A stretch of 5,557 nt of DNA from contig WFQA01000325.1 of NCBI GenBank assembly GCA_015487255.1, positions 1-5,557 on the forward strand, written 5' to 3'. Each line of letters opens with the position of its first letter. Positions within the stretch are counted from its first letter, which is position 1. The stretch is from Paracoccaceae bacterium (lineage in GTDB: Bacteria > Pseudomonadota > Alphaproteobacteria > Rhodobacterales > Rhodobacteraceae). Positions 1 to 4,883 of the stretch are shown here, in pieces. The notes beneath the pieces were generated by a model that saw only the letters and a program-made list of their open reading frames with translations, had not been told where the DNA came from and made no database searches. The position numbers and the translations under genes were made by a program.

Positions 1-176
1 ACCGCATTGCCCGAGGCCAATGGCACCATCAGCGCCACCACCACCGGCTGGTTTGGGTCCACCGCGGCGGTGGGGGCGGCAAAATTAACCGGCTCGCAGG
101 CCGAAAGGCCAAACGCGGCGATGAGCAGCAGCCATGGCCGCTTGATGAAGGGTAAAAGACGGTTTTTCAAAAACAT
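1..176 (-). CDS. Penicillin-binding protein activator family lipoprotein (LppC/LpoA-like), N-terminal fragment
   Basis: The gene is cut by the left edge; the first 58 codons are visible, reading leftwards from ATG at 176-174. A Shine-Dalgarno sequence (GAGGA) lies a few bases upstream. The protein starts with a basic n-region (K4, R6, K12, R13), a hydrophobic stretch at residues 15-24 (WLLLIAAFGL) and a lipobox LSAC at 24-27, so Cys27 should be the lipidated first residue of the mature protein. Residue +2 is Glu, not Asp, which fits sorting to the outer membrane. After a short Ala/Pro linker comes the first beta strand, VVVALMVPLASGNA. This resembles the opening of the periplasmic-binding-protein-like domain in alphaproteobacterial proteins annotated as penicillin-binding protein activator. 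Relatives such as E. coli LpoA stimulate peptidoglycan synthases from the outer membrane. It is divergent from rsmI, an arrangement common in this lineage and in E. coli. The lipoprotein call is firm; the family call rests on a short stretch and on context. Confidence 0.72.
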   Translation of the reverse strand, partial: MFLKNRLLPFIKRPWLLLIAAFGLSACEPVNFAAPTAAVDPNQPVVVALMVPLASGNA

Positions 177-295
177 GGTTCCTCACATTGGGATAAAGCG
201 GAGGCTAAAAGCCGGTAAACATGGACTCACCTGAACCCACAGGGTAAAGCCTGCGCATGATGTTGTAAACGACTCGATCAAAGGCATGTGGGAAA
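177..295. promoter_or_regulatory. Divergent intergenic region between PBP activator gene and rsmI
   Basis: These 119 bases separate two divergent starts and must hold at least the 5' signals of both genes. On the minus side GAGGA precedes the lipoprotein start. On the plus side the only purine-rich stretch before rsmI is GGGAAA just upstream of the ATG. I looked for -35/-10 pairs on both strands and found none I would defend, so no individual promoter is marked. Confidence 0.4.
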
Positions 296-1153
296 ATGGG
301 CGGCATTTCACCAAAACTCACCCCCGGGCTTTATCTGGTAGCCACCCCGATCGGCACTGCCAGCGATATCACCCTGCGCGCGCTCGATATCCTGCGCGAG
401 GCGGATCTGCTGGCGGCGGAAGACACGCGGCAGGTGCGCAAGCTGATGGATATTCACGGTGTGGCGCTGAACGGGCGCATGATTCTGCCCTATCACGACC
501 ATAACGGCGCTCTGATGCGCCCCCGGTTGCTGGATGCGGTGCGGGCGGGAAAATCGGTGGCCTATGTTTCTGACGCCGGCACGCCGCTGATCGCTGATCC
601 GGGTTATCAACTGGCGGCGGAGATGATCAGGGCCGGCCTGCCGATTACCGCCGCGCCCGGGGCCTCAGCGGTATTGACCGCGCTTTCACTGGCCGGGCTG
701 CCCACCGACAGGTTTTTGTTTGCCGGTTTTGTGCCGGTAAAGGCGGCGGCGCGGATGAGCTTTCTGGCGGAATTTTCCAGCGTGCCCGCCACGCTGGTGT
801 TTTACGAAACCCCCCGCAGGCTGGCACAAAGCCTGCGCGCCATGGCTGAGGTTTTTGGCGACCGCCCGGCGGCGATGTGCCGGGAGCTGACCAAAAAATT
901 CGAAGACGTGCGGCGCGGCAGCCTGCGCGAACTGGCGGATTATTATGCCGATGCGCCCACCCCCAAGGGCGAAGCGGTGCTGGTTGTCGGCGGGCCGCTA
1001 AAGCCGGTGGCCACCGCCGGGATGATCGATGCCGCCTTGCTGGAAGCGCTGAAAACCAACCGGGTCAAGGATGCGGCAGCCGAAGTGGCAATGGCCTTTG
1101 ACCTGCCGCGCAAGCCGCTTTATCAGCGCGCGCTGGAACTGGGGCGCAAATGA
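296..1153 (+). CDS. rsmI: 16S rRNA (cytidine(1402)-2'-O)-methyltransferase RsmI
   Basis: The product is a cytosolic SAM-dependent enzyme that 2'-O-methylates C1402 in the decoding centre of 16S rRNA. The 285-residue protein is almost exactly the length of E. coli RsmI (286). It has the tetrapyrrole-methylase fold: the opening strand and glycine loop LYLVATPIGTASDIT (residues 12-26), AAEDTRQVRKLM (40-51), then in order the family blocks SDAGTPLIADPGYQLA, APGASAVLTALSLAGLPTDR, FYETPRRL, CRELTKKFEDV and KGEAVLVVGG. The C-terminal tail, NRVKDAAAEVA followed by LPRKPLYQRALEL, matches the small helical HTH domain of the family. The usual Asn of PIGN is Thr21, a variation I associate with alphaproteobacteria. 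The ATG at 296 is chosen because the conserved fold begins eleven codons later and no in-frame start lies just upstream; its ribosome binding site (GGGAAA) is weak and close. Its stop overlaps the yraN start as ATGA. Confidence 0.96.
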   Translation: MGGISPKLTPGLYLVATPIGTASDITLRALDILREADLLAAEDTRQVRKLMDIHGVALNGRMILPYHDHNGALMRPRLLDAVRAGKSVAYVSDAGTPLIADPGYQLAAEMIRAGLPITAAPGASAVLTALSLAGLPTDRFLFAGFVPVKAAARMSFLAEFSSVPATLVFYETPRRLAQSLRAMAEVFGDRPAAMCRELTKKFEDVRRGSLRELADYYADAPTPKGEAVLVVGGPLKPVATAGMIDAALLEALKTNRVKDAAAEVAMAFDLPRKPLYQRALELGRK

Positions 1154-1503
1154 GCCGGGGGGCGCGGGCCTATCATAACGGCATGGCGGCAGAGGATATC
1201 GCCGCGCGGGCCTATGAAGCCCGTGGCGGGCAGGTGCTGGCCCGGCGCTGGAAGGTGGCAGAGGGCGAGATAGACCTGATCGTGGCGCTGGATGGCATGA
1301 CGGTTTTTGCCGAGGTCAAGGCCCGCAAAACCCTTGAAAGCGCCATGCAGGCCATCAGCCCGCATCAGCAAGCCCGGCTGCTGGCCTGCGCGGCGCAATA
1401 TCTGGCCGGGGCGGATGGGCCTGACAGTGATTGCCGCTTTGACCTTGTTGCGATTGACCGCAATGGGCGAATCAAAATATTGGAAAACGTGTTGATGGGG
1501 TGA
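1150..1503 (+). CDS. YraN/UPF0102 family nuclease-fold protein
   Basis: The 117-residue protein belongs to the UPF0102 (YraN) family, small proteins with a restriction-endonuclease-like (PD-(D/E)XK) fold related to Holliday-junction resolvases; their cellular function is not settled. The catalytic-type residues are all visible: Glu15 in the N-terminal helix (GMAAEDIAARAYEARG), Glu40 and Asp42 in GEIDLI, and Glu55 with Lys57 in FAEVKAR. The later CRFDLVAID strand near residues 94-102 and the C-terminal ILENVL are also family-typical. Length is normal. The start ATG at 1150 overlaps the rsmI stop (ATGA), implying translational coupling in an rsmI-yraN operon, a pairing common in many proteobacteria. 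Downstream there is no further gene within about 190 bases, and an intrinsic terminator at 1641-1677 probably ends the transcript. In related genomes gshB often follows; it is not here. Confidence 0.93.
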   Translation: MSRGARAYHNGMAAEDIAARAYEARGGQVLARRWKVAEGEIDLIVALDGMTVFAEVKARKTLESAMQAISPHQQARLLACAAQYLAGADGPDSDCRFDLVAIDRNGRIKILENVLMG

Positions 1504-1546
1504 TCTGCGCGCCCGGACAGCCAGAATTTCACGACATTTTCCACGT

Positions 1547-1575
1547 TTGCCGTTTTATTGCCATATTTTTATGCC
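1547..1575 (+). promoter_or_regulatory. Possible promoter in the yraN downstream gap
   Basis: TTGCCG at 1547-1552 and TATGCC at 1570-1575 are separated by 17 bases, within an AT-rich patch in otherwise GC-rich DNA. The -35 half is reasonable and the -10 half is poor (only TAT matches the consensus). It would start transcription near 1582, feeding either a short terminated RNA or the exported-protein gene at 1696. Low confidence. Confidence 0.25.
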
Positions 1576-1581
1576 CTACTG

Positions 1582-1677
1582 CACCTTAAGCTGGCTTTAA
1601 GCATGTTGACTTAATCAGAGCCAGTTGATTGACTGAGCGGGTGCAGTGCCCGCCGTCACGGGCCTGCACGTTTTTTT
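1582..1677 (+). ncRNA. Candidate small RNA or leader RNA with two hairpins
   Basis: The stretch folds into two consecutive hairpins and ends in a T-run. Hairpin 1 pairs CTGGCT (1591-1596) with AGCCAG (1619-1624) and, inside it, TTAAG (1597-1601) with CTTAA (1610-1614), leaving an 8-base loop and a TCAG bulge. Hairpin 2 is the terminator at 1641-1677. With the weak promoter-like pair upstream, this would be a transcript of about 95 nt. I do not recognise it as a known RNA family. It may instead be only the 3' untranslated end of the rsmI-yraN mRNA, or a leader of the downstream gene. Confidence 0.3.
1641..1677 (+). terminator. Strong intrinsic terminator downstream of yraN
   Basis: GTGCAG (1641-1646) pairs with CTGCAC (1664-1669) and GCCCG (1648-1652) with CGGGC (1659-1663), giving 11 base pairs interrupted by a single bulged T at 1647 and a six-base loop. 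One G and then seven T (1671-1677) follow. It has the form of a textbook rho-independent terminator on the plus strand. It probably ends the rsmI-yraN transcript and any short RNA starting in the gap. The next start codon is only 19 bases past the T-run. Confidence 0.85.
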
Positions 1678-1695
1678 GCGGGTATCAAAGTTTGG

Positions 1696-2109
1696 ATGTT
1701 TTCGGACATGAAATCCGCTTGGCGATATGCTGGAATTTTGATATGGGGCCTGGCTGCCCCGGCGGCGCTGGCCCAGCCAGACGCTGCCGCTCTGACTGTG
1801 CCCGAATATATCGCCTTGCTGGACAAGCTGGCCCTGGATATGGAGCTGGATAATTTTACCGCGGAGATGCGGGGGCTGGCGGTTGCCTCGGCTGCTAAAC
1901 TGCCCCAGATCGGAGTGGAGATCAGGGATATTCTGGCGGAATGCGAATCGCAGGGCGCGCAAGCCGAAAACGGGCAGGCGAAATTTGAAACCGTGGGCGC
2001 GGCCCGCGGGGTTTCGGATGACTATCTGGCGGAATTATCCGATTGCTATGCGGAGTTATCCGGCGAACTGCCCGCCAGCCATGGCGAAACTGCCTCCCCC
2101 GGCTCCTGA
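1696..2109 (+). CDS. Small acidic exported protein of unknown function
   Basis: I do not recognise this 137-residue protein. It has a convincing Sec signal peptide: basic residues K6 and R10, a hydrophobic core YAGILIWGLAAPAA, and an AxA site giving cleavage after Ala26 (ALA before QPD). The mature part, about 111 residues, is strongly acidic (roughly 20 Asp/Glu against 6 Lys/Arg), predicted largely helical by eye, and contains exactly two cysteines (Cys83 and Cys117) that could form a periplasmic disulfide. A short repeat AELS recurs with a seven-residue period near 112-122. Start choice is uncertain: ATG 1696 gives the longest form, ATG 1708 (MKSAWRY) gives a more typical signal peptide, and neither has a good Shine-Dalgarno sequence. 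It lies just past a terminator and converges on the DUF2332 gene, with five bases between the stops. Codon use resembles its neighbours, so I think it is real. Confidence 0.7.
   Translation: MFSDMKSAWRYAGILIWGLAAPAALAQPDAAALTVPEYIALLDKLALDMELDNFTAEMRGLAVASAAKLPQIGVEIRDILAECESQGAQAENGQAKFETVGAARGVSDDYLAELSDCYAELSGELPASHGETASPGS
2029..2062 (+). repeat. Short tandem near-repeat inside the exported-protein gene
   Basis: The 13-mer at 2029-2041 (GCGGAATTATCCG) recurs at 2050-2062 with one mismatch, offset by 21 bases or seven codons. Both copies encode Ala-Glu-Leu-Ser in the same frame, so it looks like a small in-frame duplication within a helical segment, with no sign of mobility. Confidence 0.6.
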
Positions 2110-2114
2110 ACCGC

Positions 2115-3137
2115 TTATTGCGCTTGCCAGATCACCCAACGGCCATGAAAATCCATTCGGCCCAGATGGTGCGTTTCACCCCCCGGCCATGTGGTGCAGC
2201 ATATGGCTGCCCCGTTTTGCTGCCTGTCAGCCTCGATCGAGAGCCAGGCCAGCGGTGCCCGGCCTGTTGCCCTTGCCCCGGCCGCTTCGATCAAGGCGCG
2301 GCCCCGGGCCTGGGCAACCTTTGGCAGATATTGCCAGACAATCGAATGATAGATGACATGCAATACCCCCATCGCAGGCTCACCAAGCCGCCGGGCCAGA
2401 AAAGCCAGTGCATCTTCCTGTTCGGGTGGGGCTTTGGCCATATCGAGCGCGCGGCGGGTGATTTCGTGGCGCCGGGGCTGGTCGGGCCAGATATAGGCAT
2501 GCAGGCGCGCTCGGCTTTCAGGGTTTTGCGGGTTTATCGGCTTGAGGTCACACCCGGCTTTATCGGTTATTTCAACCCCCGGGCGGGGCGGCAATACCCC
2601 GCGCCAATCGGGGCTGAGCTGCACCGGTGAAGCCGCATCGCCCCAGACCTGCCCGTCAATATGCAGCCCGTATTGGTCCCAGTTCATATTCAGCCCGGCG
2701 CTGGCCCCGATTTCAGACATGCGCAGCGGCAGCCCATAGCGCGCCGCCAGCCAGTGAAAGCCCGGAATCAAGCCACAGCAGCGGCGGATCTCGTTGGTTT
2801 GCGGGGCGGAGTTAAGCCAGTTGAGCAGGAAATCCTGCTCATTATGCAGCGCAAAGGATACCGCCTGCCACAGCGTCTCATCGCTGGCCTCATTGGGTGG
2901 ATAGGCCCCGGCCAGCGCCCCCTCCGGCGCGGCCAGTTTCAAAGCATGCAGCCCGCCCGCGATGCGCAGCGCCACCGCATCCGCCCGCAGGTCCTCCCAG
3001 GCCAGCAAGCGGGCACCAACGGCGTGGTCATCGGTAACACGCGCGCCGAGCAGGCGGCACAGCCGGGCGGTGAAGGGTGAGCCAAGCTCGGCACAAGCCT
3101 CGGCTTGCTCATGGCAATGTGCTGCAAAACGGCTCAA
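2115..3137 (-). CDS. DUF2332 family protein, possibly a methyltransferase-like fold
   Basis: The 340-residue protein matches the DUF2332 family, conserved in Rhodobacteraceae and actinobacteria without assigned function. Hallmarks in order: QAEACAELGSPFTARLCRLL (11-30), the glycine-rich segment SEIGASAGLNMNWDQYG (141-157), GCDLKPINP (195-203), YIWPDQPRR (215-223), VIYHSIVWQYL (261-271), WLSIEA (299-304) and GRMDFHGRWVIW (326-337). Glu142 with Gly144 and Gly148 resembles the first nucleotide-binding loop of Rossmann-type methyltransferases, but that is my inference. No signal peptide or membrane segment is visible, so it is probably cytosolic. The start is TTG at 3137-3135, overlapping the pth stop as TTGA. 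It is preferred because the conserved N-terminal block begins within ten residues and the next in-frame Met is residue 140. It is the last gene of the rplY-pth-DUF2332 operon. I see no intrinsic terminator after its TAA stop. Confidence 0.88.
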   Translation of the reverse strand: MSRFAAHCHEQAEACAELGSPFTARLCRLLGARVTDDHAVGARLLAWEDLRADAVALRIAGGLHALKLAAPEGALAGAYPPNEASDETLWQAVSFALHNEQDFLLNWLNSAPQTNEIRRCCGLIPGFHWLAARYGLPLRMSEIGASAGLNMNWDQYGLHIDGQVWGDAASPVQLSPDWRGVLPPRPGVEITDKAGCDLKPINPQNPESRARLHAYIWPDQPRRHEITRRALDMAKAPPEQEDALAFLARRLGEPAMGVLHVIYHSIVWQYLPKVAQARGRALIEAAGARATGRAPLAWLSIEADRQQNGAAICCTTWPGGETHHLGRMDFHGRWVIWQAQ

Positions 3138-3802
3138 GAAAACCGGTCTTTCAGCCGTTGCAGCGGTGTGCGGGTATCCTCGCCCGTTGGCTTTTCCACC
3201 GGCCTGGTGGTGGTTTTTTTGCCGGTGGAGGGCCGTGGCGGATTGAGCCGCAGGGCAATGGCATTGAGGAATTTCGGCCCGTCCCCCGCTGCCAGATCAC
3301 CAATGCCATCCCCGATGCCGCGCAGCAGCCCGTCAAGCCAGCCTGTGTCTGATTTGGCGAAATCATGCAGCACATAGCGGGCGACCTTGTCTTTATGGCC
3401 GGGGTGGCCAATACCGAGACGCACCCGGTTATATTCGGGGCCGATATGCTGGTGCAGCGAGCGCAGCCCGTTATGCCCGGCATGCCCGCCGCCGGTTTTT
3501 AGCCGCACCTTTCCCGGCGCAAGGTCAAGCTCGTCATGAAAAACGGTTACATCTTCGGGGCTGAGCTTGTAAAACCGCATCGCCTCGCCAACCGATTGGC
3601 CGGAAAGGTTCATGAAGGTCATCGGCTTGAGCAGGATGACCTTCTCCGCCCTGATCCGGCCTTCGGAAACCATACCCTGAAACTTGGGCTTCCACGGAGA
3701 AAAGCCGGTTTCGGCAATACGGTCCACCGCCATAAAACCGATATTGTGCCGGTTTTGGCTATACTTCGCGCCGGGGTTGCCGAGGCCGACAAAAAGCTGC
3801 AT
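3134..3802 (-). CDS. pth: Peptidyl-tRNA hydrolase (Pth)
   Basis: Pth cleaves the ester bond of peptidyl-tRNAs that drop off the ribosome and so recycles tRNA; it is normally essential in bacteria. The 222-residue protein begins with MQLFVGLGNPGAKYSQNRHN and carries all expected active-site residues: Asn9, catalytic His19, Asn65 in MTFMNLSG, Asp90 in FHDELDL and Asn111 in GGGHAGHNGLRSL. The first ~185 residues match the length of E. coli Pth (194). The remainder is a basic, Pro/Thr/Lys-rich tail of about 35 residues ending KDRFS, which I associate with alphaproteobacterial homologues. The start ATG at 3802-3800 is set by the family N-terminus and by GGAGAG at 3814-3809, six bases away. The frame stays open upstream to 3964, but that extension crosses the terminator and the end of rplY and is not coding. 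pth follows rplY and is coupled to the DUF2332 gene by a 4-base overlap. Confidence 0.97.
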   Translation of the reverse strand: MQLFVGLGNPGAKYSQNRHNIGFMAVDRIAETGFSPWKPKFQGMVSEGRIRAEKVILLKPMTFMNLSGQSVGEAMRFYKLSPEDVTVFHDELDLAPGKVRLKTGGGHAGHNGLRSLHQHIGPEYNRVRLGIGHPGHKDKVARYVLHDFAKSDTGWLDGLLRGIGDGIGDLAAGDGPKFLNAIALRLNPPRPSTGKKTTTRPVEKPTGEDTRTPLQRLKDRFS

Positions 3803-3814
3803 TTGAGGCTCTCC

Positions 3815-3843
3815 AAATAAAAACGCGCCCGGTGAGGGGCGCG
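3815..3843 (-). terminator. Intrinsic terminator/attenuator between rplY and pth
   Basis: On the minus strand CGCGCCC (3843-3837) pairs perfectly with GGGCGCG (3830-3824) across a six-base loop, and is followed by TTTTTATTT (3823-3815). It should stop much of the transcription leaving rplY. The pth Shine-Dalgarno GGAGAG begins at the very next base (3814), so pth transcripts probably arise by read-through. The plus-strand version has only a broken T-run (CTTTGTTT) and is a weaker terminator. Confidence 0.85.
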
Positions 3844-3875
3844 CTTTGTTTAGCACAGAAAAAGGGGGGAGTGAA

Positions 3876-4517
3876 TTACTCTTCGGTTTCCGCTTCTTCG
3901 GTCGATTCTTCTTCGGTGGCCTCTTCGCTTGCCTCGTCATCCAGCCCAACAGTTTTGGAGGCACCGATATTGGCGATCACGAAATCCCGGTCGGTGATCA
4001 TCGGGCGGGTGCCCTTGGGCAGGGTGATATCGGACATGTGGATGGTATCACCGATTTCGGCCTCGGCCAGGTCAACCTCGAGGCTTTCGGGAATGTCACC
4101 CGCGGTCACCTTCAACTCCACCTCGTTACGCACCACCACAAGCGTGCCGCCCATCTTGAGGCCGACAGAAATATCCTCGTTGAGGAATTTGACCGGGATC
4201 ATCAGGTTGATGCGCGATTTGGCCGAGAGGCGCAAAAAATCCACGTGCAGCGGCAGGTCGTTGACCACATCGCGCTGCACACCTCGGCAGATAACGCGCT
4301 GCTCTTTACCATCAATCACCAGGGTCAGCAGCGAGGAAAGAAATCCGCCGGCCTTGAGCATTTTGATCAGCTCGTTGAATTTGATGTTGATCGGGGTCGG
4401 CTCTTCACCGCCGCCATAAACAATGCCGGGCACCATATTTTCGCGACGAGCGGCGCGGGCGGCCCCCTTGCCGGTTCCCGCACGGATCGAGGCATTGAGT
4501 GTTTTGTTCTCAGCCAT
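3876..4517 (-). CDS. rplY: 50S ribosomal protein L25/general stress protein CTC
   Basis: L25 binds 5S rRNA in the central protuberance of the large ribosomal subunit. This is the long two-domain CTC form: 213 residues compared with 94 in E. coli. The N-terminal RNA-binding domain (about 1-97) shows RAGTGKGAARAARRENMVPG (12-31), IVYGG (32-36) and VQRDVVNDLPLHVDFLRL (80-97). The C-terminal beta domain spans about 100-190, with PVKFLNEDISVGLKMGG (108-124) and ITLPKGT (164-170). A very acidic Glu/Ser/Thr/Ala tail (193-213) closes the protein and is common in this form. The start ATG at 4517-4515 has TTTGGAGA about five bases upstream and fits the family N-terminus. The frame is open to 4706 but the extra residues are unlike L25. 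It is the first gene of the rplY-pth-DUF2332 operon and is followed by a strong hairpin. Confidence 0.97.
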   Translation of the reverse strand: MAENKTLNASIRAGTGKGAARAARRENMVPGIVYGGGEEPTPINIKFNELIKMLKAGGFLSSLLTLVIDGKEQRVICRGVQRDVVNDLPLHVDFLRLSAKSRINLMIPVKFLNEDISVGLKMGGTLVVVRNEVELKVTAGDIPESLEVDLAEAEIGDTIHMSDITLPKGTRPMITDRDFVIANIGASKTVGLDDEASEEATEEESTEEAETEE

Positions 4518-4721
4518 GATATTCTCCAAAGTAAGGGCGGCGATCCTCCAAGGGTGTAAGCGCCGCGTGAAGGGGCGGATATAGGATAGATCGGGGTGAA
4601 AGAAAAGGGGAAAGATGCATATGTTTTTGGCACCTCTCTGTGGTGGTGAGGGCGGGATATGAGTATTTGTGAAAGAATGAAGCCGGGGGTGGTTCTTCTT
4701 TGCCAAATACTTCGGGGGTTT

Positions 4722-4811
4722 GGGGGCAGCGCCCCCTGCCGAGGCGAAGCCGAGGCCATGGCGTCGCGATCTCCGCTTTTGCCTCTGGCAAAAGCGCCGC
4801 CGGCCCGGCGG
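4722..4811. repeat. Cluster of perfect palindromes, probable intergenic repeat element
   Basis: Three perfect hairpins lie within 90 bases: GGGGGC/GCCCCC at 4722-4736 with a 3-base loop; a 10-bp stem CGCTTTTGCC/GGCAAAAGCG at 4774-4796 with loop TCT; and CCGCCG/CGGCGG at 4797-4811 with a 3-base loop, directly abutting the second. An 8-base direct repeat GCCGAGGC (4738-4745 and 4749-4756) lies between the first two. None is followed by a T-run, so they are not simple terminators. The preceding ATACTTCGGGGGTTTGGGGG recalls motifs I have seen between Rhodobacteraceae genes, so a dispersed REP-like element is likely. Confidence 0.55.
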
Positions 4812-4827
4812 TAGCGATGGTTGCTGT

Positions 4828-4856
4828 TTGACGAAAGGCTGGAGATTGCCTATCGG
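4828..4856 (+). promoter_or_regulatory. Promoter candidate for lldD
   Basis: TTGACG at 4828-4833 and TATCGG at 4851-4856 are spaced by 17 bases, a good sigma-70-type arrangement for an alphaproteobacterium (strong -35, partial -10). Transcription would start near 4863, about 20 bases before the lldD ATG. A G-run (GGGGG, 4874-4878) five bases before the start is the likely ribosome binding site. I see no clear operator palindrome overlapping it. Confidence 0.5.
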
Positions 4857-4883
4857 TTGGAAGAAGATAATTTGGGGGTAAAG

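Larger units (their letters stand above)
4518..4883. other. 366-base intergenic region between divergent rplY and lldD
   Basis: No gene is supported here. The rplY-proximal part (about 4518-4700) holds the rplY ribosome binding site at 4524-4530 and a less GC-rich stretch. On the minus strand this contains TATCCTATAT (around 4587-4578), a possible -10 area, without a convincing -35 partner. The middle (about 4702-4811) is a cluster of short palindromes. The right end holds a promoter candidate and the lldD ribosome binding site. In-frame extensions of rplY through this region do not resemble any protein I know. Confidence 0.7.

Noticed and set aside
7..234. Plus-strand open frame at the left edge
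   Set aside because: It is antisense to the lipoprotein gene, whose signal peptide, lipobox and ribosome binding site are clear on the other strand.
1615..1962. Minus-strand open frame of 115 codons over the exported-protein gene
   Set aside because: It runs across the strong plus-strand terminator and lacks any family motif, while the opposite strand has a signal peptide and plausible codon use.
2043..2630. Plus-strand open frame of 195 codons antisense to the DUF2332 gene
   Set aside because: It overlaps two better-supported genes, has no ribosome binding site or recognisable motif, and is expected from GC-biased antisense frames.
3803..3964. Upstream in-frame extension of pth (54 extra residues, Lys/Pro-rich)
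   Set aside because: It overlaps the 3' end of rplY and reads through the intrinsic terminator. The true family N-terminus begins at 3802 with a good Shine-Dalgarno sequence.
3846..4559. Long plus-strand open frame (237 codons), and another at 3832-4419, antisense to rplY
   Set aside because: Both lie opposite a confidently identified ribosomal protein gene and look like the GC-rich mirror of its codon pattern; the products resemble nothing known.
4518..4706. Upstream in-frame extension of rplY (63 extra residues)
   Set aside because: The extra residues are low-complexity and unlike L25, while the start at 4517 has a proper ribosome binding site and matches the family N-terminus.
4702..4811. 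CRISPR array or tRNA gene in the palindrome cluster
   Set aside because: The palindromes differ from one another in sequence and spacing, there are no regular spacers, and no cloverleaf can be drawn.
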